Positions 32,928 through 41,336 of a DNA stretch of 64,000 nt are shown here, in pieces (the first letter of the stretch is position 1; each line of letters starts with the position of its first letter). The translations under genes were made by a program, and so were the position numbers. Location: assembly GCA_965205385.1 (NCBI GenBank), contig CBDBGS010000007.1, positions 310,001 through 374,000 of the forward strand. Direction: 5' to 3'. The stretch comes from CATOSP01 sp965205385 (GTDB lineage Bacteria; Chloroflexota; Dehalococcoidia; Lucifugimonadales; UBA3495). The notes below the pieces were generated by a model. The model was not told the origin of the DNA, ran no database searches, and saw only the letters and a list, made by a program, of their open reading frames with translations.

Positions 32928-34796
32928 CCTAGAAACGTGGCCGGAAACTGGCTTCAGCCGGGTGGTCAGCTATACTTGAGCCATCAAGAAATAGCGAGGG
33001 CTTGAGCATGCTGGGAGAGCGGTCGGACCAGAGGGGCCTCTGGGAAGCAGACCGGTTGTATCTGGACCACGTGGGGCGGGACACCTTCTACGGTCTGCTG
33101 GCCTCGCTGCGGGGCCGCCTGTTCCGGGACCCCGATTTCGCCGGGTTCTACTGCGCCGACAACGGCCGGGACAGCGTGCCGCCCAGCCTGCTGGCGACGG
33201 CGCTCCTGCTCCAGTCCCACGACAAGGTGAGCGACGCTGAGGCCAAGGCCCGGGCCGACTTCGACATCCGGTGGAAGGTGGCCTTGGGGATTGAGGTGGA
33301 AGACCGTCCCTTCGCCAAGAGCACGCTGCAGGTGTTCCGCGCCCAGCTGATACTGCACGGCAAGGTGCGGGAGGTGTTCGAGTCCAGCCTGCGTTTGGCC
33401 CGGGAGTCGGGGTATCTGAAAGGGCGCGGGATGCGGGTGGCGTTGGACACGACCAACATCCTGGGCCGTGGCGCGGTGAAGGACACCTACAATCTGTTGG
33501 CGGACGGGATCGTCAAGCTGTTGCGGGCGCTGGCGGCAGTGGAGAAGTCCAGCGTCAAAGAATGGGCCAAGGCCCGGGGATATGAGCGGTACCTGGGTTC
33601 CAGCGTGAAGGGTGAGTCGGCCATCGACTGGAGCGACAAACGGGCGCGGCAGGCCCTGCTGGCCGAGATTGTGAGAGACGCCGACCGGTTGTTGGAGTTG
33701 TCGCGGCAGGCGCAGAGGGAATTGGGGGAGGATAGCGCTGAGCGGCAGCAGATAGTGGCGGCGGCGGAACTGCTGGGGCAGTTGCTGCTCCAGGACGTGG
33801 AGCGGACCGATGACGGAGTGAATCTCAAGGACGGGGTGAGCCGGGACCGGATGATGTCGGTGCATGACCCGGAGATGCGCCACGGCCACAAGAGCAGCAG
33901 TAGACGGTTCGACGGACACAAGGCGGCCATCGTGGTGGACACCGACTCCCAGCTGATCACCGCGGTGGAGGTATTGCCCGGCAACGCTCCGGACAACCTG
34001 GGATCGCTGGAATTGGTGGAGCAGAGCGAGGCCAACACCGGTGTGCCGGTGGAGGAAGCCATGGGCGACGCCGCCTATGGGGATGGCGATACCAGGCAGG
34101 CATTCGCCGATGCGGGACGCCGGTTGGTGGCCAGAGTGCCGGGACGGCCCGACCGGAAGCACTTTCCGAAAGAGGACTTCCATATTGACCTGGCCGCGGG
34201 CAGTTGCACCTGTCCCGCCGGACAGGTTACCCACACCATCGTGCCGGCGGGAAAGCGGACGGGTCGCACAGGGCGGGTCCACCGCTTGCAGGCCTTCCAG
34301 TTCGACGGGGCCGAATGTCGGACATGTCCACTGCGGTCCCAGTGCATCGCAGCCAAGGGGAGTAGGGGGCGGCGGGTGCTGATCCATCCCCAGGAAGCCC
34401 TGCTGCAGCAGGCCCGAGCGTTGCAGCAAAGCACTCATTATGACGAATATCGAGTGCGCCGAGTGGTGGTGGAACACCGGTTGGCCCGGCTGGTCCAGTT
34501 GGGCATTCGCCAGTCCCGCTATTTCGGCAGGGTCAAGACGCGATTCCAGCTGTATCTGGCTGCCACGGTAGCCAACCTGACCCTGGTGGCCGGGAAACTC
34601 GGGCGGTCGGGCCGTACCGGTGGCGGCGCAACAGGCCGCAGCGTCGTCCTCAATATTGTCCCCTTTGTTGTCGCCCATGCTGCGGCCAATTTCTGCGCGG
34701 TCCGGCTCGGACAACTGTGGTCCGTGATCCTGCTCACGTCGGCTTTATTGCCCAAATCCCCCTACCCAACCAGGACTTTTCGGCCCGGTTTCTAGA
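32928..34796 (+). mobile_element. IS1182-family insertion sequence
   Basis: About 1.87 kb, inserted in the binding-protein gene. The ends CTAGAAACGTGGCCGGAAA (from 32929) and the complement CTAGAAACCGGGCCGAAAA (ending 34795) form imperfect inverted repeats. Excising 32928-34796 fuses ACGAGG to GGCACATTA in frame, so no clear target duplication is needed. One intact transposase gene fills the element, and its TAG stop lies in the right inverted repeat. Confidence 0.85.
33008..34795 (+). CDS. IS1182-family transposase
   Basis: A 595-residue DDE transposase. The N-terminal DUF772-type domain reads DFAGFYCADNGRDSVPPSLLATALLLQ; the first Asp is in GMRVALDTTNI, the second near VPVEEAMGDAAYGD, and the C-terminal zinc-like part contains CRTCPLRSQC before VRRVVVEHRLARLVQLGIRQSRYFG. 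It appears intact, with ATG 33008 as start, so the element could still move. Long opposite-strand open frames over it are shadows of high-GC codon use. Confidence 0.92.
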   Translation: MLGERSDQRGLWEADRLYLDHVGRDTFYGLLASLRGRLFRDPDFAGFYCADNGRDSVPPSLLATALLLQSHDKVSDAEAKARADFDIRWKVALGIEVEDRPFAKSTLQVFRAQLILHGKVREVFESSLRLARESGYLKGRGMRVALDTTNILGRGAVKDTYNLLADGIVKLLRALAAVEKSSVKEWAKARGYERYLGSSVKGESAIDWSDKRARQALLAEIVRDADRLLELSRQAQRELGEDSAERQQIVAAAELLGQLLLQDVERTDDGVNLKDGVSRDRMMSVHDPEMRHGHKSSSRRFDGHKAAIVVDTDSQLITAVEVLPGNAPDNLGSLELVEQSEANTGVPVEEAMGDAAYGDGDTRQAFADAGRRLVARVPGRPDRKHFPKEDFHIDLAAGSCTCPAGQVTHTIVPAGKRTGRTGRVHRLQAFQFDGAECRTCPLRSQCIAAKGSRGRRVLIHPQEALLQQARALQQSTHYDEYRVRRVVVEHRLARLVQLGIRQSRYFGRVKTRFQLYLAATVANLTLVAGKLGRSGRTGGGATGRSVVLNIVPFVVAHAAANFCAVRLGQLWSVILLTSALLPKSPYPTRTFRPGF

Positions 34797-34974
34797 GGCA
34801 CATTAACATTTGGGTTGCCTTTGATCCCTCCTTTCCATGTCTTCCCGACAGTCACGGAAGGGGCCGGATACCACCATAACGGCTTCACGACTGGCGAAAC
34901 TCTTCTGTACATGAACGAACAGAAAGAGATCATCCCCAGGCTGATCAAGGAATGGAGCGTCGAACCCGATGCTA

Positions 34975-35126
34975 CTAAACCAATACCAAGGTGAAATACG
35001 CATATGTAGGAAGTCATCGGCGGCGCCGGACCACCCTCCAGGTACAGGTGGAAGAGCTTCACCTGTGGCGCCTGAGCCAATCTTCATCGCCCCGCAAATG
35101 TAGATTCCACCTTGGCTTTAGTTTAG
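34975..35126. mobile_element. Small TA-flanked MITE
   Basis: A 152-bp non-coding element with inverted ends CTAAACCAATACCAAGGTG and, on the complement of the right end, CTAAACTAAAGCCAAGGTG. It is bordered by TA at 34973-34974 and TA at 35127-35128, as for mariner/IS630-type transposition. The right TA is also the target of the adjacent IS630. Removing both restores the host reading frame. Confidence 0.75.
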
Positions 35127-35133
35127 TAGTCGA

Positions 35134-35886
35134 TCAGTGTTGGATTGATGGGTAAAGGGACTTCAGCTTGATGCGCGCATCCTCGGAGGTAAAGCGCCAG
35201 TCCACTCGTATGCCGTCCCGGTTGCGCTGAGCCTGCCACGCTCCCACCTCTCGCCGCAGAGCCCTTTGATCGGGAATACGGCGGTCCAGGCATTGGCGGG
35301 CCATCACCCCGATTTCAATCTCGGCCATATCGAGCCAACTGCCATGCTTGGGAGTGTAGTGGACCTCCAACCGTTCGGCGATGCGCCGTGCTTCGGCAGG
35401 TTCAAATTCCTCATACAGCGAGGACCGGTGGTGGGTGTTCAAGTTGTCCATCACCAGCACAATACGGTCCTTGTGCGGGTAGTCCTCGTCCACCAGTTGC
35501 TTGACCACCCGGGCCCAATCGGCTTTGGTGCGCCGGTCCGTCACTTCCACCCGGCGCCACCCTTCCAGCGGAGCGAACAACATGAACAGGTTGCTCACCC
35601 CGTTGCGCTCGTATTCGTAATCGTAGGAGCCCGCCGCCCCAGGCTGGGCCGGACGCGGCCGGCGCGTCTCTTTCACCTGCTGTTTGCTGGTCTCGTCCAG
35701 GCAGACCAGAACTTCGTTGTCCGCATACTGGCGCTGATAGACTTCCAGCACGTCTTCCATCGCACAGACGAACTCGGCGCTGCCTTGTGGAGGAATGCAC
35801 CAGCACTCTTTCAGCCAAGGCTTGAGTTCGTTTTTTTGAGCGTCTGCCGCACCGTTTCGGGACTGATGCTCTCCACTATCTCGCAT
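35134..35886 (-). CDS. IS630 transposase, second frame (OrfB, DDE domain)
   Basis: The catalytic part. The DDE residues appear in VLVCLDETSKQ, VMDNLNTHH and SWLDMAEIEIGVM, with TPKHGSWLDM typical of IS630. It is most likely translated by -1 frameshifting from OrfA at the A7 slippery run rather than from its own start near 35886, where there is no good ribosome site. Confidence 0.88.
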   Translation of the reverse strand: MRDSGEHQSRNGAADAQKNELKPWLKECWCIPPQGSAEFVCAMEDVLEVYQRQYADNEVLVCLDETSKQQVKETRRPRPAQPGAAGSYDYEYERNGVSNLFMLFAPLEGWRRVEVTDRRTKADWARVVKQLVDEDYPHKDRIVLVMDNLNTHHRSSLYEEFEPAEARRIAERLEVHYTPKHGSWLDMAEIEIGVMARQCLDRRIPDQRALRREVGAWQAQRNRDGIRVDWRFTSEDARIKLKSLYPSIQH

Positions 35887-36266
35887 TCAACCAGCCGGTC
35901 CGCCAGCAATTTAAGCGTCCAACCGGCCCGGCCTTCCGGCGGTTCTCCGCAGGCCAGGGCAATCAGGTGGGCTTCCCCTTGACCGTCCAGCCGCTTCGGA
36001 CGACGATTAAGCTGCCGCTTTCGTCCCAGCGCCGCCTCAATCCCCTCCTCCACGCAACGGCGGCGCACCCGCTCCACCGTCGCGCGGCCAATCTGGAGAA
36101 CCCGGGCAATCTCTTCATCCTTCATGGCCCCCTCCGCATGGGCCTCATCACTCAGCAGCAGGATGCGCCCGTGGGTCTGCTGGTAAGCCGCCGCCCGGCC
36201 ACGGGACACCAATGTCTTCAGTTCCTGCCGCTCCTCCGCACTCAGCTTGACCCGGTATCTCTTCAT
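35811..36266 (-). CDS. IS630 transposase, first frame (OrfA)
   Basis: A 151-residue DNA-binding part: MKRYRVKLSAEERQELKTLV, then helix-turn-helix DEEIARVLQIGRATVERVRRR and a second HTH KLLADRLVECEIVESISPETVRQTL. It ends shortly after an A7 run (35831-35837), where a -1 shift would join it to the DDE part as TLKKNELKPW. Coding a fused protein of about 376 residues matches IS630 transposases. Confidence 0.88.
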   Translation of the reverse strand: MKRYRVKLSAEERQELKTLVSRGRAAAYQQTHGRILLLSDEAHAEGAMKDEEIARVLQIGRATVERVRRRCVEEGIEAALGRKRQLNRRPKRLDGQGEAHLIALACGEPPEGRAGWTLKLLADRLVECEIVESISPETVRQTLKKTNSSLG

Positions 36267-37869
36267 CGGCCTCCCCTCCTCCCACGCCCCAATCCTCTTC
36301 GCCCTATGCTTGTATGCTTGGTAGAATACACTTGCTCAGTACTCAATCCAAAAATGTTGGACTACTAGCTGGACATTCAAACTTGAGGAGGGTGTCCAGT
36401 TCCACAAGGGTTACGGGGAGATGGACGCCGAAGGCGTTATCTGGAGCATGATGATCAGCGGTGGCGAGAGTTCCAGGGTGGCCTATAACACCCATATCAG
36501 AAGGCTCTGGGGTATTGGAGGGGATGTCAAAGAAGGTACGACCGTCACCGGGATAATTGACGAGGGGCGCACCAAGGCGATAGACAAATACACCATCCAG
36601 GTGAACACCGGATCGCCACAGTACGACACTTTGAGTGTCCTCGCTTTCGTCCACATAAACATCTTCAGCCAGAAGCAGTTGGAGGACGTAGGCGTCGAAG
36701 CCGCGAGCCGGAATATCGCCGCCACTGGTCCCTGGGAGATCAAAGAGCACAAGGGCGACCAGTTCACCAAGTGGGCCGCGGTGCCCGACCACTGGCGGAA
36801 GACACCCGAGTTTGCGGAAATGGTCTGGCAGCACATTCCTGAGGAATCCACGCGCATAGCCAACTTCCAGACCGGCCAGCTCACCGCTATGGAGATGAAT
36901 CTCGACTCGATCCCCGCGGTTCAGGACGTGCCAGGCACCAGCCTCATGCGGATAGCCGGCGGCAGCGCCGTCAGCCTGTCCTTCTACGGCAACTATTACT
37001 TTGGGATTGAGAACGGCGTTCGCTCCGAGGAACACAAGGAAAGGGTCCCCGGGTACGATCCGTCACTGCCCTGGATTTCCGGCAACGAAGACCCCAATTC
37101 AGAGGAGTGGAAGACGCGGCCAAGGTACGGACAGCCCTATCCATCGCCATAGACCGCCAGCTAATCACGGATACGCTGTTGAGCGGCGAAGCGATCCCTG
37201 ATCCCCTCCCGGCGTGGGCGTTTCACCTAGACAAGCTCCCGCCGGAGTACAGGCAGTGGGAGTTCAACCCGGAGAAATCCAGGCAACTACTCACTGATGC
37301 GGGTTATCCCGATGGGTTCACCATCGACCTGACACCTCTGGGAGGCTCCAATTATCTCGAGGTCACTGCCGCCATAGCCCAGATGTGGGATGAAATTGGA
37401 GTCAAATCCAACCAGCAGAACATGCCCTACAAGACCTTCCGGCCGGGCATCGTGACCCGCACATACAACCAGGCGTACCAGCACACTCATGTTGCCGTAG
37501 ATCCTCTGGACCGTTGGGCCGTCGCGTTCAACCACGAGAGCGCCTGGAACTTCGGGGTGGACCACCCGTTCCTGCGGGATACCATGGAGCAGGCCCAGGG
37601 CACCGTGGACAGCGCCCAGAGATTCGCGATCATGGCCGAGGGGGCCAAATTCATGTACGACAACGCCCTGACCGTTGGACTCTACGCCCAGAACCTGGTT
37701 TTCCCCCTGGATGGCAACACGGAACCCTGGAACGAGCACCTGAACTATGCGGAAACGCGCGACCTAACCGCGTTCGAGCACGCTCCAAACCTCTCGCAGC
37801 AGTAGAGGGGCGAGGCGTTATTATTTGTAGCTCACCCTGGCTCCGGGCTGCATAGACAGCATAACGGCC

Positions 37870-38295
37870 ATGATAGTCGCAATTGTTGGGCGCGCAGGGC
37901 TTGGGTTGCTCCTGGCCCTCGTGCTCAGCTTTGTGGGGGTGTGGCTAGCATGGGGGCTGTACTACTTCTTTACTGACACTAGCTCTAAGACGATCCGGGA
38001 CGTCATGTTCTTGTTGGGTGCGGGAATAGGGGCGGGACTTGCCGGATCTCTGGCGTGGTTGCGAATCGACGGGAACCCGCGCCCGGCGCTCCTGCTCACC
38101 TCTATTGTGGGACTCGCGGGCGGTCTCCTTGGGTCGTGGACCGGTTATGAATATGGGCTGAACAGAGAAGTCGAGTGTTGCGGCGACCCTCCACTCAGCG
38201 CCTTTTCCTACGCGGCGTTTGGCGCGACGCTTGTAGCCAACGGGGGAACTCTCCTGCTTGGTGTGGTAAGAGAAGTCGCCGCCTACAGACGGTAA
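37870..38295 (+). CDS. Small membrane protein with four predicted helices
   Basis: A 141-residue protein with four hydrophobic segments: about residues 6-30 (AGLGLLLALVLSFVGVWLAW), 45-62, 72-92 and 110-135. It lies between the broken binding-protein gene and the permease genes on the same strand. I do not recognise the family. It may be unrelated to the transporter despite its position. Confidence 0.7.
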   Translation: MIVAIVGRAGLGLLLALVLSFVGVWLAWGLYYFFTDTSSKTIRDVMFLLGAGIGAGLAGSLAWLRIDGNPRPALLLTSIVGLAGGLLGSWTGYEYGLNREVECCGDPPLSAFSYAAFGATLVANGGTLLLGVVREVAAYRR

Positions 38296-38341
38296 GACCG
38301 GGACGGCGCGTCTCACAGCTTATGATAATGGGCATGGTGAA

Positions 38342-39262
38342 ATGCAGCGGTTTCTGATACGGCGATTTTTCCTGATGATTGTCACCCTTTTCGCGGTGTC
38401 CATGATTATCTTTGTCATGGCACGTGTGGGGGGTGACCCCAGGTCACTGCTCCTAGATGACCATGCCACGAAAGAGCAGTGGGAATTGCTGGGCGAGGAG
38501 TTGGGGCTGGACAAGCCCCTGTATTACCAATACGCGATTTTCATGTCGGGCGTGTTGCGGGGCAATTTCGGCGAGTCCATCAGCCTACGCCGGCCTGTCA
38601 TGGAGGTAATCTCAGAACGAATTTTGCCTACAGTCCAACTTGGCGGCGCCGCGTTCCTTCTGGCCTTACTTGTTGGAATCCCATTGGGAGTGCTGTCCGC
38701 AGTCAAGAGAGGCACCGTCTTTGACCAGTTTGGAAGAGCTATCGCCCTCATCGGCCAGGCGGCTCCCTCATTCTGGCTGGGCATTATGTTCATTTTCTGG
38801 TTCGCCGTGGGGCTGGGACTCGTGCCGCCGTCCGGGCGCCAGGACTGGAACAGCTTCATCCTTCCAACGATTACTCTGGCCTGGGGCGGGTTCCTGGCAG
38901 GAAGTTTGCGCCTCATGCGCTCCGCAATGCTTGACACTCTGGACTCGGAATACGTAAAACTGGCCAGGGCCAAAGGGTTGTCCAGTCGAGTGATAATCTG
39001 GAAGCACGCTTTCCGCAACGCCCTGATCCCGCCGTTGACTCTGGCCGGCGTCTCTATGCCGGCTATTCTTACCGGGTCCATCACGACGGAGTTGGTCTTC
39101 GCCTGGCCTGGCATGGGCCAGCTCGCAGTCCAAGCTCTATTCTCTTCAGATTACCCCCTTATCCAAGGGCTGACCATCATGTTCACCCTCGGGTACGTGT
39201 TCGTCGCCTTGGTGATAGACATACTCTACGCCTACGTAGACCCGAGAATCCGGTATTCTTAG
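38342..39262 (+). CDS. Peptide/nickel-type ABC transporter permease (DppB-like)
   Basis: A 306-residue inner-membrane permease with six helices. MQRFLIRRFFLMIVTLFAVSMIIF and VGGDPRSLLLDD are the DppB start; the EAA loop that contacts the ATPase is LARAKGLSSRVIIWKHAFRNALIPPLT. Partner of the next gene. Intact even though the binding-protein gene is disrupted; it may retain function if another binding protein is available. Confidence 0.93.
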   Translation: MQRFLIRRFFLMIVTLFAVSMIIFVMARVGGDPRSLLLDDHATKEQWELLGEELGLDKPLYYQYAIFMSGVLRGNFGESISLRRPVMEVISERILPTVQLGGAAFLLALLVGIPLGVLSAVKRGTVFDQFGRAIALIGQAAPSFWLGIMFIFWFAVGLGLVPPSGRQDWNSFILPTITLAWGGFLAGSLRLMRSAMLDTLDSEYVKLARAKGLSSRVIIWKHAFRNALIPPLTLAGVSMPAILTGSITTELVFAWPGMGQLAVQALFSSDYPLIQGLTIMFTLGYVFVALVIDILYAYVDPRIRYS

Positions 39263-39280
39263 GAGGCTAGGAGAAGTTAG

Positions 39281-40336
39281 ATGGCCGACGCTACGGTCTT
39301 TGCCCCTCCTACGCCCGCAGTGGTGCGGGTATTCAAAGCCATTATGCGCTGGCGGCGCCCGGTGCTTGTCATTCCGGTGTTTATCTTGACATCGGTAGTG
39401 GTCGCCGGAATCACCGCAGACTGGATAGCCCCTCACGACCCTGAGATAGGGGACCCGAATCACCGTCTCCAACCAGGGTTCTGGGCGTACGAGGAAGTCG
39501 CTCCCGTGATAGCCACCAAAGAGGTGGTCGCGGTAATCAGTCCCGGCGACATCAGCTTACAGAAAAAGCAAATCACGGAGTACAACGCCAAACAGATCGA
39601 CCCCAACGCGGTCATCGGCGACAAAGTGGATGTGGTGGTCAGGGAAGGTATCGACACCATGTACATCCTTGGCACTGACCACCTGGGCCGGGACCTCCTG
39701 ACCCGCATCATCTACGGCGCCCGGGTGTCACTGATCATGGCGGGGCTCACCCTGCTGGTGGGTGGCACCATGGGCACGGTACTTGGCCTGACAGCCGGAT
39801 GGTACGGGGGTTGGGTAGACGAAGCGGTGATGCGAATGGTGGACATTATTCTCGCCCTGCCTCTCATCTTGATAGCTCTGGTCCTGGTCGTAGCCCTGGG
39901 TCCCTCATTCCAGCTAATCATCGTCATTATGGCGATAGCGATCTGGCCACTTTTCACCCGCGTTACCCGTGGGGAGGTATTACGCGTCAGGACGGCGGAC
40001 TATGTCGCCTTGGCCGGTGTGGCGGGGGCGGGAACCTTGCGCATTATGTTTATCCACATCCTTCCTGGCATAGCGAATAGTGTGATCGTCGTCGCAACCC
40101 TGCTGGTGGGCGTTGTGATCCTCCTGGAGGCCGCCCTTAGCTTCCTGGGCGCAGGCGTTCCACCTCCCACCCCGGCATGGGGCTCCATGCTCTCAGAGGG
40201 GCGGGACCGTATCGCAATTGCATGGTGGATATCTTCACTTCCGGGGTTGGCCATCTTTGTCACCGTGTTGTCTTTGAACCTGTTCGGTGACTGGCTGCGG
40301 GACGCTCTGGACCCAAGGTTGCGCCAATTGGAGTGA
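39281..40336 (+). CDS. Peptide/nickel-type ABC transporter permease (DppC-like)
   Basis: A 351-residue second permease. It has the N-terminal helix and long periplasmic loop (residues 45-135) followed by HLGRDLLTRIIYGARVSL and the EAA loop YVALAGVAGAGTLRIMFIHILPGIANSVIV. ATG 39281 lies 18 bases after dppB-like. No ATPase genes (DppD/DppF type) follow, so the ATPases must be encoded elsewhere. Confidence 0.93.
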   Translation: MADATVFAPPTPAVVRVFKAIMRWRRPVLVIPVFILTSVVVAGITADWIAPHDPEIGDPNHRLQPGFWAYEEVAPVIATKEVVAVISPGDISLQKKQITEYNAKQIDPNAVIGDKVDVVVREGIDTMYILGTDHLGRDLLTRIIYGARVSLIMAGLTLLVGGTMGTVLGLTAGWYGGWVDEAVMRMVDIILALPLILIALVLVVALGPSFQLIIVIMAIAIWPLFTRVTRGEVLRVRTADYVALAGVAGAGTLRIMFIHILPGIANSVIVVATLLVGVVILLEAALSFLGAGVPPPTPAWGSMLSEGRDRIAIAWWISSLPGLAIFVTVLSLNLFGDWLRDALDPRLRQLE

Positions 40337-40376
40337 CGGGTCCGGGCAAAGTCCAGACGTATCCAGATAAGGCACA

Positions 40377-40405
40377 GCCGGGCGGTAAATTCCGCCCGGC
40401 TTTTC
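40377..40405 (+). terminator. Intrinsic terminator after permease genes
   Basis: GCCGGGCGG (40377-40385) and CCGCCCGGC (40392-40400) form a perfect 9-bp stem with loop TAAATT, followed by TTTTCT. A textbook rho-independent terminator. Confidence 0.92.
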
Positions 40406-40495
40406 TATTGGCTGACAGTGTCTTATTGACCTCTCCTGACCCCGGTTGTACGCTCGAATGGTACTCATCGAACTTACTTTTGGTCTGGAGAATTC

Positions 40496-40915
40496 ATGTC
40501 CCTCAATACTTATCTCACCTTTGAAAGCAACTGCCGCGAGGTGTTCGAGTTTTACCGCTCGGTCTTCGGTGGAGAATTCGCCACGGTGTCCACCTTCCGG
40601 GAAGGGCCGCCTGACATAGGCATCCCCGAAGAAGATCTGGACCGGATCATGCACGTTTCCTTGCCCATTGGCTCCAGCGTGCTAATGGGAAGCGACAGTT
40701 CCTCCGCCTTCGCTCCCCCTCCGGTGGCCGGGAACAACTTCTACATCTCCTTCTCAGCGGAAACCCGGGAAGAGGCCGATGCCCGTTTCGCGAAGCTGTC
40801 CGAGGGCGGCGAGGTGGAGATGGAGATGCAGGACATGTTTTGGGGGGCTTACTTCGGATCGCTCAAGGACAAGTTCGGCATCAAATGGCAGGTGAGCCAC
40901 GGGGACGCCGGGTAG
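40496..40915 (+). CDS. VOC-superfamily protein (PhnB-like)
   Basis: A 139-residue glyoxalase/bleomycin-resistance fold protein. MSLNTYLTFESNCREVFEFYRSVFGGEF and DMFWGAYFGSLKDKFGIKWQV are the PhnB/DUF1428-like signatures. Substrate unknown. Convergent with the AhpD-like gene 10 bases away. Confidence 0.88.
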   Translation: MSLNTYLTFESNCREVFEFYRSVFGGEFATVSTFREGPPDIGIPEEDLDRIMHVSLPIGSSVLMGSDSSSAFAPPPVAGNNFYISFSAETREEADARFAKLSEGGEVEMEMQDMFWGAYFGSLKDKFGIKWQVSHGDAG

Positions 40916-40925
40916 GAGAAACCTC

Positions 40926-41300
40926 CTACCCGGCGTCGAAACCCGTCTCCGCGGCCCAGGCTTGGACGCCTCGCCGGAAGGCCAGCGCGCCCATGGGCAT
41001 AATCACGGCTTGCAGGGCTTCCAGGATCTCTTGCGGGGTCGCGCCCTCCCGCAGGGCCACGCGGACATGAGCTTGTATCTGCTCGACGTCGGCCCGCAAC
41101 GCAGCCTCCACCGCTATCTGTAGAAGCTCTTTCGTCTTCCGGTCCAATGTGCGCTGGCTGGTGTACGTGGCCTCGATGAATTCGTTGTACTTCTTGGCCC
41201 ATTCGAGGTCCGCCGCCGCCATGATGCGGTGCATCTCCAGGGTATAACCCCGGTCTTGTTGGGTGCGCTGAAGGAAGGCCTGTGCTTCGTCGGTAGACAT
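40926..41300 (-). CDS. Carboxymuconolactone decarboxylase-like protein (no CxxC)
   Basis: A 124-residue AhpD/CMD-fold protein: LDRKTKELLQIAVEAALRADVEQIQAHVRVALREGATPQEILEALQ. Where AhpD has CxxC before HxxxA, this has ADVEQIQAHV, so peroxidase activity is unlikely and a lactone or aromatic-acid role is more likely. Separated by 36 bases from the SIS gene on the same strand, but in the downstream position, so it may be cotranscribed. Confidence 0.85.
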   Translation of the reverse strand: MSTDEAQAFLQRTQQDRGYTLEMHRIMAAADLEWAKKYNEFIEATYTSQRTLDRKTKELLQIAVEAALRADVEQIQAHVRVALREGATPQEILEALQAVIMPMGALAFRRGVQAWAAETGFDAG

Positions 41301-41336
41301 ACTGTGCGCTCCTCGTGTTCTAATGTTGGGATTCGC

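Larger units (their letters stand above)
35129..36362 (-). mobile_element. IS630-family insertion sequence
   Basis: A 1234-bp element with TA on each side (35127-35128, 36363-36364). Its ends GTCGATCAGTGTTGGATTGA and the complement of the right end GTCCAACATTTTTGGATTGA match at 16 of 20 positions. It carries a transposase split into two overlapping frames. It inserted at the outer TA of the small MITE, so it is the younger of the two insertions. Confidence 0.9.
32685..37805 (+). pseudogene. Disrupted oligopeptide ABC transporter substrate-binding lipoprotein
   Basis: Family 5 (DppA/OppA-type) binding protein broken by mobile DNA. Surviving pieces are 32685-32927 (signal peptide with lipobox VTAVAC and a Ser/Thr/Pro linker), 34797-34974 (GTLTFGLPLIPPFHVFP) and 36365-37805 (SWTFKLEEGVQFHKGYGEM onward). 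Joining them restores a continuous frame, GATGCTACTAGCTGG, at the second junction. A one-base deletion near 37110 (EEWK then DAAKVRTAL in another frame) is a further lesion. The pieces total 1862 bases, one short of 621 codons. The downstream permeases remain intact, so loss of the binding subunit should inactivate this importer. Confidence 0.9.

Noticed and set aside
32984..34714. A 576-codon open frame opposite the IS1182 transposase
   Set aside because: It is a high-GC shadow. Its translation is rich in His, Pro, Gln and Arg and has no domain, while the plus-strand frame is a clear transposase.
37107..37152. Reading the two overlapping frames of the binding protein as two genes
   Set aside because: Together they form one family 5 binding protein when a single base is restored; neither has its own proper start or end.
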